Below, in pieces: positions 36,798-44,926 of a stretch of DNA of 64,000 nucleotides. A program made the position numbers and the translations under genes. Numbering within the stretch: position 1 is the stretch's first letter; each line of letters begins with the position of its first letter. The stretch covers positions 186,001 to 250,000 of the forward strand of contig NKJC01000004.1 of assembly GCA_002256435.1 (NCBI GenBank), read 5' to 3'. This stretch comes from Chitinophagaceae bacterium BSSC1. Lineage in GTDB: Bacteria > Bacteroidota > Bacteroidia > Chitinophagales > Chitinophagaceae. Under the pieces are notes generated by a model, which saw only the letters and a list, made by a program, of their open reading frames with translations, was not told the DNA's origin and did no database searches.

Positions 36798-36913
36798 GGC
36801 TACAACTTGGTCAACAAATTTGAATCATTAATTCCACCTAATAAAATTTTACTTTACCATCTTGAATTATTGGTTTATTTACAAAGGATAACAATAAAAC
36901 CGAAACGATTGCC

Positions 36914-38164
36914 ATGAGCCAAACATCCGCATCCACCAAGTTTGCATTTGCCATGATCACTTCCCTTTTTTTTATGTGGGGATTTGTACATAACCTAGAT
37001 CCCATTCTTATTCCACATTTAAAAAAATCATTTAGTTTAACTACGCTTCAGTCTTCCTTAATTGATTCCGCTGTATTCATTGCCTATTTTGTTATGGCAC
37101 TACCTGCGGGGTTTATCATGAAAAAATATGGCTATAAAGCAGGGATTATTACAGGGTTATCCCTTTTTGCTATAGGTTCCTTTTTATTTATTCCAGCCGC
37201 TAATACCCAACAATACCTGTTTTTTCTAATGGCCTTATTCATAATTGCTTGCGGATTAACCATTTTAGAAACAGCAGCCAATCCTTATGCTTCTTTATTG
37301 GGAGATCCAGCAACCTCTACACAACGTTTAAATTTTGCCCAATCATTCAATGGATTAGCAGCTACACTTGCTCCCATTATAGGAGCGCGTATGATCTTGG
37401 TAGAAGGCAATAGTGACGAGGCTCTAGCAGCTATGAGTGAATCGGCCCGTAAATTGGCACTTGCTTCTGAAGCTGCAAGCGTAAAAACACCTTATATGGT
37501 TTTGGGATTGGTGATATTGGTGATTACTTTGATTTTTGCTTTTTTAAAATTACCTGAAATCAAAGAAGCTGAAAATGAAACAGGCGGTAAGAGTATACTA
37601 CATACTTTAAGACATTCACATCTCAAATGGGCAGTGATAGCGCAGTTTTTTTATGTAGGAGCACAGGTATGTGTATTTAGTTTCTTTATCCTTTTTGCCA
37701 TTAAGTCTGCAGGCTTAACCAAAATGCAAGCAGCAGATTATTTAGGATGGGGATGTGGTATGGCTTTTATGGTTGGAAGATTTGCGGGGACCTTTTTTAT
37801 GCGTTTTATAGCCCCCAATAAATTATTGGCATTCTATGCAGCTATGAATGTATTGTTGAGTTTGGCTGCTATAACAATGACAGGTATGGCAACTGTATAT
37901 GCCGTAATTGGGATCTCTTTTTTCATGTCAATCATGTTTCCAACCATCTTTGATTTAGGGATTAAAAAATTGGAATCTGATACAGAAATGGGAAGCTCAC
38001 TGATTATTATGTCTATAGTTGGAGGCGCTTTATTACCTCCCTTATTAGGATATATCAGCGATGTTACAGGTAATATTCAAATAGGGTATTCTGTACCACT
38101 GGTTTGTTTTGCAGTGATTTTCTATTTTGGATGGAAAGGGCATGAAGTAAAAGAAATTAATTAA
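36914..38164 (+). CDS. fucP: L-fucose permease (FucP-like MFS transporter)
   Basis: 416 residues with about 12 membrane segments. The N-terminus FFMWGFVHNLDPILIPHLK and ILETAANPYASLLGDPATSTQRLNFAQSFNG (about 118-148) are hallmarks of the FucP group, which takes up L-fucose with protons. First gene of a tight rightward operon (gaps of 7-31 bp over eight genes). Sugar specificity is inferred from the neighbouring fucosidase and fucose enzymes. Confidence 0.9.
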   Translation: MSQTSASTKFAFAMITSLFFMWGFVHNLDPILIPHLKKSFSLTTLQSSLIDSAVFIAYFVMALPAGFIMKKYGYKAGIITGLSLFAIGSFLFIPAANTQQYLFFLMALFIIACGLTILETAANPYASLLGDPATSTQRLNFAQSFNGLAATLAPIIGARMILVEGNSDEALAAMSESARKLALASEAASVKTPYMVLGLVILVITLIFAFLKLPEIKEAENETGGKSILHTLRHSHLKWAVIAQFFYVGAQVCVFSFFILFAIKSAGLTKMQAADYLGWGCGMAFMVGRFAGTFFMRFIAPNKLLAFYAAMNVLLSLAAITMTGMATVYAVIGISFFMSIMFPTIFDLGIKKLESDTEMGSSLIIMSIVGGALLPPLLGYISDVTGNIQIGYSVPLVCFAVIFYFGWKGHEVKEIN

Positions 38165-38174
38165 ATAATAAACC

Positions 38175-38507
38175 ATGAAAAGATATTGTTTGGCCTTGGA
38201 TCTATATGATGATGAGGCATTGATTACCCAATATGAACAATGGCATCAACAGGTTTGGCCAGAAGTATTAGAAAGTATTAGGGCTGCTGGAATTGAAGAC
38301 ATGAAAATCTATAGGGTAGCTACTAGGATGTTTATGATTATGGAAACTACGGATGATTTTAGTTTTGAAGCCAAAGCAGCTGCAGACGCAAATAATCCAC
38401 GAGTTCAAGAATGGGAAACCTTAATGTGGCAATTTCAAAATGCACTTCCATTTGCAAAAAATGGAGAAAAGTGGATGTTGATGACAGAGATTTTTTCACT
38501 TAAATAA
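38175..38507 (+). CDS. L-fucose/L-rhamnose mutarotase family protein
   Basis: 110 residues of the RhaM (YiiL-type) mutarotase family: MKRYCLALDLYDDEALITQYEQWH at the start and KIYRVATRMFMIMET in the middle, then the paired Trp region VQEWETLMWQFQ. It speeds interconversion of sugar anomers. In this operon L-fucose is the likely substrate, feeding the anomer that the dehydrogenase uses. Confidence 0.85.
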   Translation: MKRYCLALDLYDDEALITQYEQWHQQVWPEVLESIRAAGIEDMKIYRVATRMFMIMETTDDFSFEAKAAADANNPRVQEWETLMWQFQNALPFAKNGEKWMLMTEIFSLK

Positions 38508-38514
38508 GGGTAAG

Positions 38515-39279
38515 ATGTTTAGTTTGGAAAATAAGAAAGCAGTTATAACTGGTGCAGCAAGTGGAATAGGAAAAGCCATTGCCCTTTTATTTGCAAAGCA
38601 AGGAGCGGAAGTATTTATTTTAGATTTTAATGAAACTGCAGCTAGAGAAGTAGTAAAAGAAATTGAAGCCAATGCTGGTAAAGCATCGGCACACGGTTGT
38701 GATGTGAGTAATCAAGCCGCTTTGGTAACTATTTTTAATCAGATAGGCACTATAGATATCTTGATTAATAATGCAGGAATTGCGCATGTTGGTAATTTAG
38801 AAAATACGGCATCAGAAGATTTTAATAGGGTATTTAAAGTAAATGTAGAGGGTGCCTATAATACCATGTATGCAGCTATACCTCATTTAAAAGCAAATGA
38901 AGGAGGCAGTATTTTAAATATGGCTTCTATTGCTGCTCATGTGGGTTTGGTAGATAGGTTTGCTTATAGCATGAGTAAGGGGGCCATATTTGCTATGACC
39001 CTTAGCGTTGCTAGAGATTATTTACACCAAAATATCCGTTGTAATTCCATTTCTCCAGCAAGGGTGCATACTCCTTTTGTGGATGGATTTATAGCCAAAA
39101 ATTATCCCGGCAAAGAATCAGAAATGTTTGAGAAATTATCTCAAAGTCAGCCAATTGGAAGAATGGGATCAGTAGCAGAAATTGCTGCACTCGCCTTGTA
39201 TTTATGCAGTGACCAAGCCGGATTTATTACGGGAAATGATTATCCAATTGATGGTGGCTTTATTACTTTGAACAATTAA
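38515..39279 (+). CDS. SDR oxidoreductase, probable 2-keto-3-deoxy-L-fuconate dehydrogenase
   Basis: 254 residues. NAD-binding TGAASGIG (about 11-18), NNAG (about 84), and catalytic Ser in NMASIAAH, then YSMSK (YxxxK intact). It fits the fuconate-pathway enzyme that oxidises 2-keto-3-deoxy-L-fuconate to the 2,4-diketo compound, the substrate of the FAH-family hydrolase encoded two genes later. The exact step is inferred from context. Confidence 0.8.
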   Translation: MFSLENKKAVITGAASGIGKAIALLFAKQGAEVFILDFNETAAREVVKEIEANAGKASAHGCDVSNQAALVTIFNQIGTIDILINNAGIAHVGNLENTASEDFNRVFKVNVEGAYNTMYAAIPHLKANEGGSILNMASIAAHVGLVDRFAYSMSKGAIFAMTLSVARDYLHQNIRCNSISPARVHTPFVDGFIAKNYPGKESEMFEKLSQSQPIGRMGSVAEIAALALYLCSDQAGFITGNDYPIDGGFITLNN

Positions 39280-39288
39280 TACTGTTAT

Positions 39289-40614
39289 ATGAAACATTTA
39301 ATGCTCCTTGTATTTGTAAGTTTTGGCTTACTTGTATCACAAGCACAACCAGGCTACCAACCCAGTAAACAGAACCAAGAAGCCAGAGCGCTGTTCCAAG
39401 ACATGAAGTTTGGTATGTTTATACATTGGGGCGCATCAAGTGTTCTAGGTCATGGAGAATGGGTGATGAACAATAGAGGTATTAGGGCAGAAGACTATGC
39501 CATGTTGCAAAAAGTATTTAATCCTACAGCATTTAATGCAAAGGAATGGGTGTCTATTGCTAAGAATGCAGGCATGCAATATATTACCCTCATCACGCGC
39601 CACCATGATGGATTTAGCAATTTCAATACCAAGCAGTCTGATTGGAATATCATGAATACGCCTTATGGAAAGGATATTGTAAAACAATTGGCAGACGAGT
39701 GTCACAAACAGGGAATCAAAATATTTTTCTATTATTCCTTATTAGACTGGTATAGAACCGACTATCAGTGGGAAACAGGTAAAACAGGAAAAAAAGCCGG
39801 CAGAACTGCCAAGTCTGATTGGCCATCTTATATTAAATTCATGAAAGCCCAATTAACGGAACTGTTAACCAATTATGGAGAGGTTTCAGGCATTTGGTTT
39901 GATGGTCACTGGGATCAATTAGACAATGATCATGACAAGACCTTACAGTCAAAAGTGAATTGGCATTATGAAGAAATTTATTCCTTGATTCACCAACTGC
40001 AACCTGCTTGTTTAATTGGCAACAATCACCATTTGTCTCCCATTGCTGGCGAAGATTTTCAAATGTTTGAAAAAGACTTGCCCGGAAGAAATACTACAGG
40101 TTTTGGCGGGGCCGATATCTCTGCCCTTCCATTAGAAACCTGTGAGACCATGAATGATGCATGGGGCTTTAATATTACAGATAGAAATTTTAAATCTAGC
40201 AAACAGTTGATTCATTATCTAGTGAATGCCGCGGGTAGAAATGCCAATTTCTTATTGAATGTAGGGCCTAAACCAACAGGGGTGATTCAGCAAGAATTTG
40301 TTGATACACTTGCAAAAGTTGGGGATTGGATGAAGGTAAATGGGAAAACGGTGATAGGTACTCGGGGCAATTTTGTGAATGCATTGGATTGGGGAGTAGT
40401 AACGGGTAATCAGCAAAACAAATTCGTTCACATCTTGGATAAAAAAGACAATAACAATTTTGTATTTATACCCAAGTATACAGAGAAAGTAAGCAAAGCA
40501 AGCCTTTATGGAAAAGGAACAGCTGTTAATTTTAAACAGATGCCAGAGGGCCTATTTATATACTTAGATGGAATTAAATTAGAAGACATAGATACCATTA
40601 TACAATTGAATTAA
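39289..40614 (+). CDS. Alpha-L-fucosidase, GH29
   Basis: 441 residues with a signal peptide (about 1-19, ending SQAQ). GH29 signatures are FGMFIHWGASS, ITLITRHHDGFSNF and the nucleophile Asp205 in GIWFDGHW. It cleaves fucose from glycans in the periplasm or outside the cell, supplying the permease encoded four genes upstream. The general acid is not conserved by position across GH29, so I do not assign it. In operon. Confidence 0.93.
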   Translation: MKHLMLLVFVSFGLLVSQAQPGYQPSKQNQEARALFQDMKFGMFIHWGASSVLGHGEWVMNNRGIRAEDYAMLQKVFNPTAFNAKEWVSIAKNAGMQYITLITRHHDGFSNFNTKQSDWNIMNTPYGKDIVKQLADECHKQGIKIFFYYSLLDWYRTDYQWETGKTGKKAGRTAKSDWPSYIKFMKAQLTELLTNYGEVSGIWFDGHWDQLDNDHDKTLQSKVNWHYEEIYSLIHQLQPACLIGNNHHLSPIAGEDFQMFEKDLPGRNTTGFGGADISALPLETCETMNDAWGFNITDRNFKSSKQLIHYLVNAAGRNANFLLNVGPKPTGVIQQEFVDTLAKVGDWMKVNGKTVIGTRGNFVNALDWGVVTGNQQNKFVHILDKKDNNNFVFIPKYTEKVSKASLYGKGTAVNFKQMPEGLFIYLDGIKLEDIDTIIQLN

Positions 40615-40645
40615 TCCTATTCCAATAAAAGCAAAGCAGCATTCT

Positions 40646-41503
40646 ATGAAATTGATCAGATTTGGTGAACCTGGAAAAGAAAAACCAGGGATTCACATAG
40701 ACGGAAAAAATTATGATGTATCTGGGTTTATCAAAGACTATGATGAGTTCTTTTTTGAGCACGGAGGATTACCACATTTAGCTTGGATGTTGGATCAACA
40801 CAATACGGTGTTGCCAGAATTGCCCTCAGGCATACGATTGGGTTGTCCAGTTGCAAGACCTTCAAAAATTGTTTGTATTGGGTTGAATTATGCCAAGCAC
40901 GCCAAAGAAACTGGCGCTGCTATTCCAACAGAACCCATCTTATTTTTCAAGTCTACAACAGCTGTGGTAGGACCCAATGATGCTATCATGATTCCCAGAG
41001 ATTCTGTTAAAACAGATTGGGAGGTGGAATTAGCGGTAGTGATTGAAAAGAAAGCCAGTTATGTAACAGAAGCAAATGCTATGGATTATGTAGCTGGATA
41101 TTGCTTACATAATGATGTAAGCGAAAGGGAATTTCAGCTAGAAAGAGGAGGCACTTGGGACAAGGGTAAGGGCTGTGATACTTTTGCACCAATTGGGCCA
41201 TGGTTGGTTTCTAAAGAGGAAATTAAAGATCCACATTCACTTCGATTGTGGTTGTCTTTAAATGGGAAAATTGTTCAAGATAGCAATACTGATGACCTCA
41301 TATTTAATGTGCCACAATTAATTGCCTATATCAGTAAATTCATGACTTTATTGCCAGGCGATATCATTTCTACTGGAACACCTGCAGGAGTGGGGCTGGG
41401 AATGAATCCTCCAACTTATTTAAAGCCAGGTGATGTAGTGGAATTGGGTATTGATGGATTAGGTGTTTCTAAACAATCTGTTGTTGCATATCAACAATCT
41501 TAA
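40646..41503 (+). CDS. Fumarylacetoacetate hydrolase family, probable 2,4-diketo-3-deoxy-L-fuconate hydrolase
   Basis: 285 residues. The FAH fold is shown by IVCIGLNYAKHAKETGA (about 73-89), the metal-binding EVELAVVIEKKA (about 130), VAGYCLHNDVSERE and ISTGTPAGVGLG near the end. In the non-phosphorylated fucose route this hydrolase splits the diketo acid to pyruvate and L-lactate. Function is assigned from family plus operon. Confidence 0.83.
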   Translation: MKLIRFGEPGKEKPGIHIDGKNYDVSGFIKDYDEFFFEHGGLPHLAWMLDQHNTVLPELPSGIRLGCPVARPSKIVCIGLNYAKHAKETGAAIPTEPILFFKSTTAVVGPNDAIMIPRDSVKTDWEVELAVVIEKKASYVTEANAMDYVAGYCLHNDVSEREFQLERGGTWDKGKGCDTFAPIGPWLVSKEEIKDPHSLRLWLSLNGKIVQDSNTDDLIFNVPQLIAYISKFMTLLPGDIISTGTPAGVGLGMNPPTYLKPGDVVELGIDGLGVSKQSVVAYQQS

Positions 41504-41511
41504 AAAAAGCT

Positions 41512-42336
41512 ATGCAAGTAGACGCACACCAACACTTCTGGAAATATGATCCAATTGTTCATGATTGGATTGATGAAAGCATGCAAGTCATTAGAAAAAA
41601 TTTTCTGCCTGCTAATTTAAAACCCTTCTTAGATCAAGCTGGAATAGACGCATGTGTTGCGGTTCAAGCAGATCAAACAGAAAAGGAAACAGCTTTTTTG
41701 TTAGAGCTGGCTGAGGAAAATACTTGGATTAAGGGTGTAGTTGGTTGGACAGATCTAAGGTCAAATCAGGTAGAAGAAAATCTAAATAAGCATCAAGTAA
41801 ACAAGTTGTTAAAGGGATTTAGACATGTATTACAAGGTGAGGATCCAGCATTCATGTTGCAACCAGATTTCCTAAGAGGGGTCAGCCATTTGGCTTCCTT
41901 TGGGTTTACCTATGATATTTTGATTTTCCCCAAACACTTGGAAGCGGCATTAACCTTGGTCAAACAATTTCCCAATCAATCCTTTGTTTTAGATCATTTA
42001 GCCAAACCATTTATTAAAGATGGGCTATTAGAAGGTTGGGAACAAGGGATTAGAAAATTGGCGGAACATCCCAACTTATCTTGTAAAATAAGTGGTATGG
42101 TTACAGAAGCAGATTGGAATAATTGGAATGCTAGCCATTTTATTCCTTATTTAGATGTATTGGTAGAAGCATTTGGCACCAATCGTTTGATGTATGGATC
42201 AGATTGGCCCGTATGTCAAGTGGCGGCTAGTTATGAACAACAACTTTCTATTCCTAAAAATTATTTCAAACAATTTTCAACAACAGAACAAGCGGATGTT
42301 TTTGGAAATAATGCAACAAGATTCTATCAACTATAA
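41512..42336 (+). CDS. Amidohydrolase family, probable L-fuconolactonase
   Basis: 274 residues of the amidohydrolase-2 (metal-dependent TIM barrel) family. The N-terminal DAHQHFW binds the metal or stands in for it, VLDHLAKPF (about 162-170) contributes the next His, and MYGSDWPVC (about 226-234) the acidic residue. This family opens L-fucono-lactone to L-fuconate, the step after the dehydrogenase encoded next. Confidence 0.85.
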   Translation: MQVDAHQHFWKYDPIVHDWIDESMQVIRKNFLPANLKPFLDQAGIDACVAVQADQTEKETAFLLELAEENTWIKGVVGWTDLRSNQVEENLNKHQVNKLLKGFRHVLQGEDPAFMLQPDFLRGVSHLASFGFTYDILIFPKHLEAALTLVKQFPNQSFVLDHLAKPFIKDGLLEGWEQGIRKLAEHPNLSCKISGMVTEADWNNWNASHFIPYLDVLVEAFGTNRLMYGSDWPVCQVAASYEQQLSIPKNYFKQFSTTEQADVFGNNATRFYQL

Positions 42337-42345
42337 TTTATAAAT

Positions 42346-43134
42346 ATGGATTTGCAATTAAAAGATAAAGTGATTCTGGTTTCTGGTGGAGCAAAAGGAA
42401 TTGGTGCAGGAATTGTTCATGTACTGGCTAAAGAAGGAGCCATTCCTGTAATAGTTGGGCATAATGAAAAAGACAATTTAGCCATGGTTGCAGAAATAGA
42501 AGCAGCAGGAGGAAGAGCATGGCAAGTACATGCTGAACTGGCTAACCCAGAAAGCGCGGAAGCAGTGGTAAAAGCTATTTTAGAAAAATACCATCGCCTT
42601 GATGGATTGGTGAACAATGCAGGTGTAAATGATGGAGTAGGATTAGAAAAAGGGAATTACGAAAAATTTATGCAAAGCTTGCACAAGAACCTGATTCATT
42701 ATTATATGTTGGCACACCATGCTTTGCCAGCACTAATTGAATCAAAAGGAAGTATTGTGAATATCACGTCCAAGACTGCAGAAACTGGTCAAGGAAATAC
42801 ATCGGCCTACGCCGCAGCCAATGGAGGCAGAAATGCACTTACTAGAGAGTGGGCAGTAGAATTATTGAAATATGGCATTCGTGTAAATGCAGTAGTTGTG
42901 GCAGAATGTTATACTCCTGCATATGAAAAATGGATTCAAACGCTGAATGAGCCTGAAGCAAAATTGAAAGAGATTTGTTCTAAAATTCCTTTAGAAAATA
43001 GGATGACTACTGCAGAAGAAATTGCCAATGCAGTTGCTTTTCTATTATCATCCGTTAGTAGTCATACCACTGGGCAGATAATACACGTAGACGGTGGTTA
43101 TGTTCATTTAGATAGAGCACTGGCTAATGCCTAA
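42346..43134 (+). CDS. SDR oxidoreductase, probable L-fucose dehydrogenase, with YxxxN in place of YxxxK
   Basis: 262 residues. NAD(P)-binding SGGAKGIG (about 13-20), NNAG (about 89), Ser in VNITSKTAETGQG and Tyr155 in SAYAAANGG. The catalytic Lys expected four residues after Tyr is Asn159 (codon AAT at 42820). The C-terminal TTGQIIHVDGGYVHLDRAL resembles known L-fucose dehydrogenases. It would oxidise L-fucose to the lactone. Because of the Lys change, activity by the standard mechanism is not assured, although the rest of the fold is intact. Confidence 0.78.
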   Translation: MDLQLKDKVILVSGGAKGIGAGIVHVLAKEGAIPVIVGHNEKDNLAMVAEIEAAGGRAWQVHAELANPESAEAVVKAILEKYHRLDGLVNNAGVNDGVGLEKGNYEKFMQSLHKNLIHYYMLAHHALPALIESKGSIVNITSKTAETGQGNTSAYAAANGGRNALTREWAVELLKYGIRVNAVVVAECYTPAYEKWIQTLNEPEAKLKEICSKIPLENRMTTAEEIANAVAFLLSSVSSHTTGQIIHVDGGYVHLDRALANA

Positions 43135-43145
43135 ATTTAAAGACA

Positions 43146-44159
43146 ATGAGAGCGTTAATTTGTAAGGAGCCTGGTAGCTTTGAATACCAAGATTTGGCAG
43201 AGCCCATACTAGAACCAGGACATAGCATTTTATCTGTTAAAAGGGTAGGTGTTTGTGGTACTGATATACATGCATTTGCAGGAAATCAACCCTTTTTTGA
43301 ATACCCTAGAATTTTAGGTCATGAGTTGGCAGCAAGTATTTTGGAAACAACGGATCCTAATTTTGAAGCTGGTGAATTAGTGACACTGATTCCTTATTTT
43401 AATTGTGGAGATTGTGTTGCTTGTAACCAAGGAAAGGGAAATTGCTGTGTTAGAATCAAGGTTTACGGAGTTCATATTGACGGGGGAATGAGACAAAGAA
43501 TTGCAGTGCCCAATGAATATTTGATTAAAGCTTCGGGATTAGATTTGGATGCTTTGGCCTTGGTTGAGCCTTTATCTATTGGCCAACATGCGGTTATTAG
43601 ATCTGGACTAAAGCCGGGAGAATTTGCCTTAGTAGTAGGAGCAGGACCCATAGGATTGGGTTTAATGGAAATGGCTAGACTAGCTGGAGCTATTGTGATT
43701 GCCATGGATGTTAATGAGTCTAGATTGGGGGTATGCGAACAAAAATTTGGCATCAAACATTTGATTAACCCTGCCAAAGAAGAGGCATTAGAAAGATTAA
43801 AAGAGATTACAAACGGGAACATGCCCAGTGTTGTATTTGATGCATCGGGTAGCTTAAAAGCCATTAATCAGGCATTCCAATTTTTGGCCCATACGGGCCG
43901 ATATGTATTGGTAGGTCTGCAAAAAGAATATATCAGTTTTAGTCACCCAGAGTTCCACAAACGTGAAGCAACGCTCATGAGTAGTAGGAATGCTAGTAAG
44001 CAGGATTTTGCCCAGGTCATTAGCTACCTACAATCCGGTCAAGTAAACCCTAGCAATTATATTACCCATCGATATGATTTTGAAGCAATTGCGAAAGATT
44101 TTCAACAGATTTCTTTACCTGAAAATGCTTGTATTAAAGCCATTATTGAACTAGATTAA
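43146..44159 (+). CDS. Zinc-dependent alcohol dehydrogenase family
   Basis: 337 residues. Catalytic zinc ligands are seen in GVCGTDIH (Cys about 37) and GHEL (His about 59). Structural zinc would be bound by the Cys cluster CGDCVACNQGKGNC. The Rossmann motif is VVGAGPIGLG (about 160). It is the last gene of the fucose operon and could oxidise a pathway polyol, lactaldehyde or a keto-deoxy sugar acid. Its place in the route is not clear from sequence. Confidence 0.8.
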   Translation: MRALICKEPGSFEYQDLAEPILEPGHSILSVKRVGVCGTDIHAFAGNQPFFEYPRILGHELAASILETTDPNFEAGELVTLIPYFNCGDCVACNQGKGNCCVRIKVYGVHIDGGMRQRIAVPNEYLIKASGLDLDALALVEPLSIGQHAVIRSGLKPGEFALVVGAGPIGLGLMEMARLAGAIVIAMDVNESRLGVCEQKFGIKHLINPAKEEALERLKEITNGNMPSVVFDASGSLKAINQAFQFLAHTGRYVLVGLQKEYISFSHPEFHKREATLMSSRNASKQDFAQVISYLQSGQVNPSNYITHRYDFEAIAKDFQQISLPENACIKAIIELD

Positions 44160-44310
44160 TGCTTCAGATAGGCCTGATTTGTCAATAAAATACTACAAAA
44201 AGCCGGCCTCGTTAACTACAATTTTTGCTCTTTAAGCGCTGTTATTTTACAGTAGCAAACAGACCTTAAAAACTGATTGCGCATCCCCTTAAAGCACTAA
44301 AATCTAGGTT

Positions 44311-44739
44311 ATGTTACAGAAAGTAATGGTAGTAAATGACAATGAGTTGTTACTGATGATTGCCAAGAAAGTAATTGCTATCAGCGATTTTGCCCATGAG
44401 ACAATTACTGCAACCGACGGTTTACAAGCTTTAGCCTATTTTGATGCATTGTTAGAACAAGAAGGTCATAGAGCTTTGGGAGAGCCAGAATTCATGTTTT
44501 TAGACTTACATATGCCAGGTATGGATGGTTGGGAATTTCTAGAAATTTTTACAGAAAAATACCAAGCCTATTTCCCAAATTTAAAGATTGCCATTTTATC
44601 AGCATCAGTAGATATGACCGATATGTTGATGTTGGTAAAATACCCCATTGTGGTTGACTTTATCAATACCGCTATTGATGAGAACGTCTTAAACAATATC
44701 AAAAACAAATTCTTCAATACCGTTACAGCCAATGCTTGA
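44311..44739 (+). CDS. Atypical response regulator receiver protein
   Basis: 142-residue single receiver domain. The phospho-acceptor Asp65 lies in FLDLHMPGMDGW, and an N-terminal acidic site is present in VNDNE. The conserved Lys-Pro after strand 5 is replaced: DFINTAID stands where DFISKPFD is expected, so the Lys is Thr. There is no output domain. It is upstream of the large kinase gene, separated by 187 bp with a long inverted repeat. Signal output may be altered. Confidence 0.85.
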   Translation: MLQKVMVVNDNELLLMIAKKVIAISDFAHETITATDGLQALAYFDALLEQEGHRALGEPEFMFLDLHMPGMDGWEFLEIFTEKYQAYFPNLKIAILSASVDMTDMLMLVKYPIVVDFINTAIDENVLNNIKNKFFNTVTANA

Positions 44740-44787
44740 TGTATAATTCCCAAAAGCATAAAATACAGAAATATTTTATTCAAATAG

Positions 44788-44808
44788 ATAACAAATGTCA
44801 TTTGTTAT
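44788..44808. promoter_or_regulatory. 10-1-10 perfect inverted repeat before the kinase gene
   Basis: ATAACAAATG, one base (T), then the exact reverse complement. No T-tract follows, so it is not a standard terminator. It may be an operator or an mRNA hairpin separating the receiver gene from the kinase gene 118 bp downstream. Confidence 0.5.
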
Positions 44809-44926
44809 AGTTTCTAATGGTTTAAATTGTGTGAGTTAGCCCCAAGCTAGAGATGTTGTAATCTACCATCTGTATCCAGAACTTATACGGGTAATTACTT
44901 TGTATGGGTAAAACAAACTATCCAAA

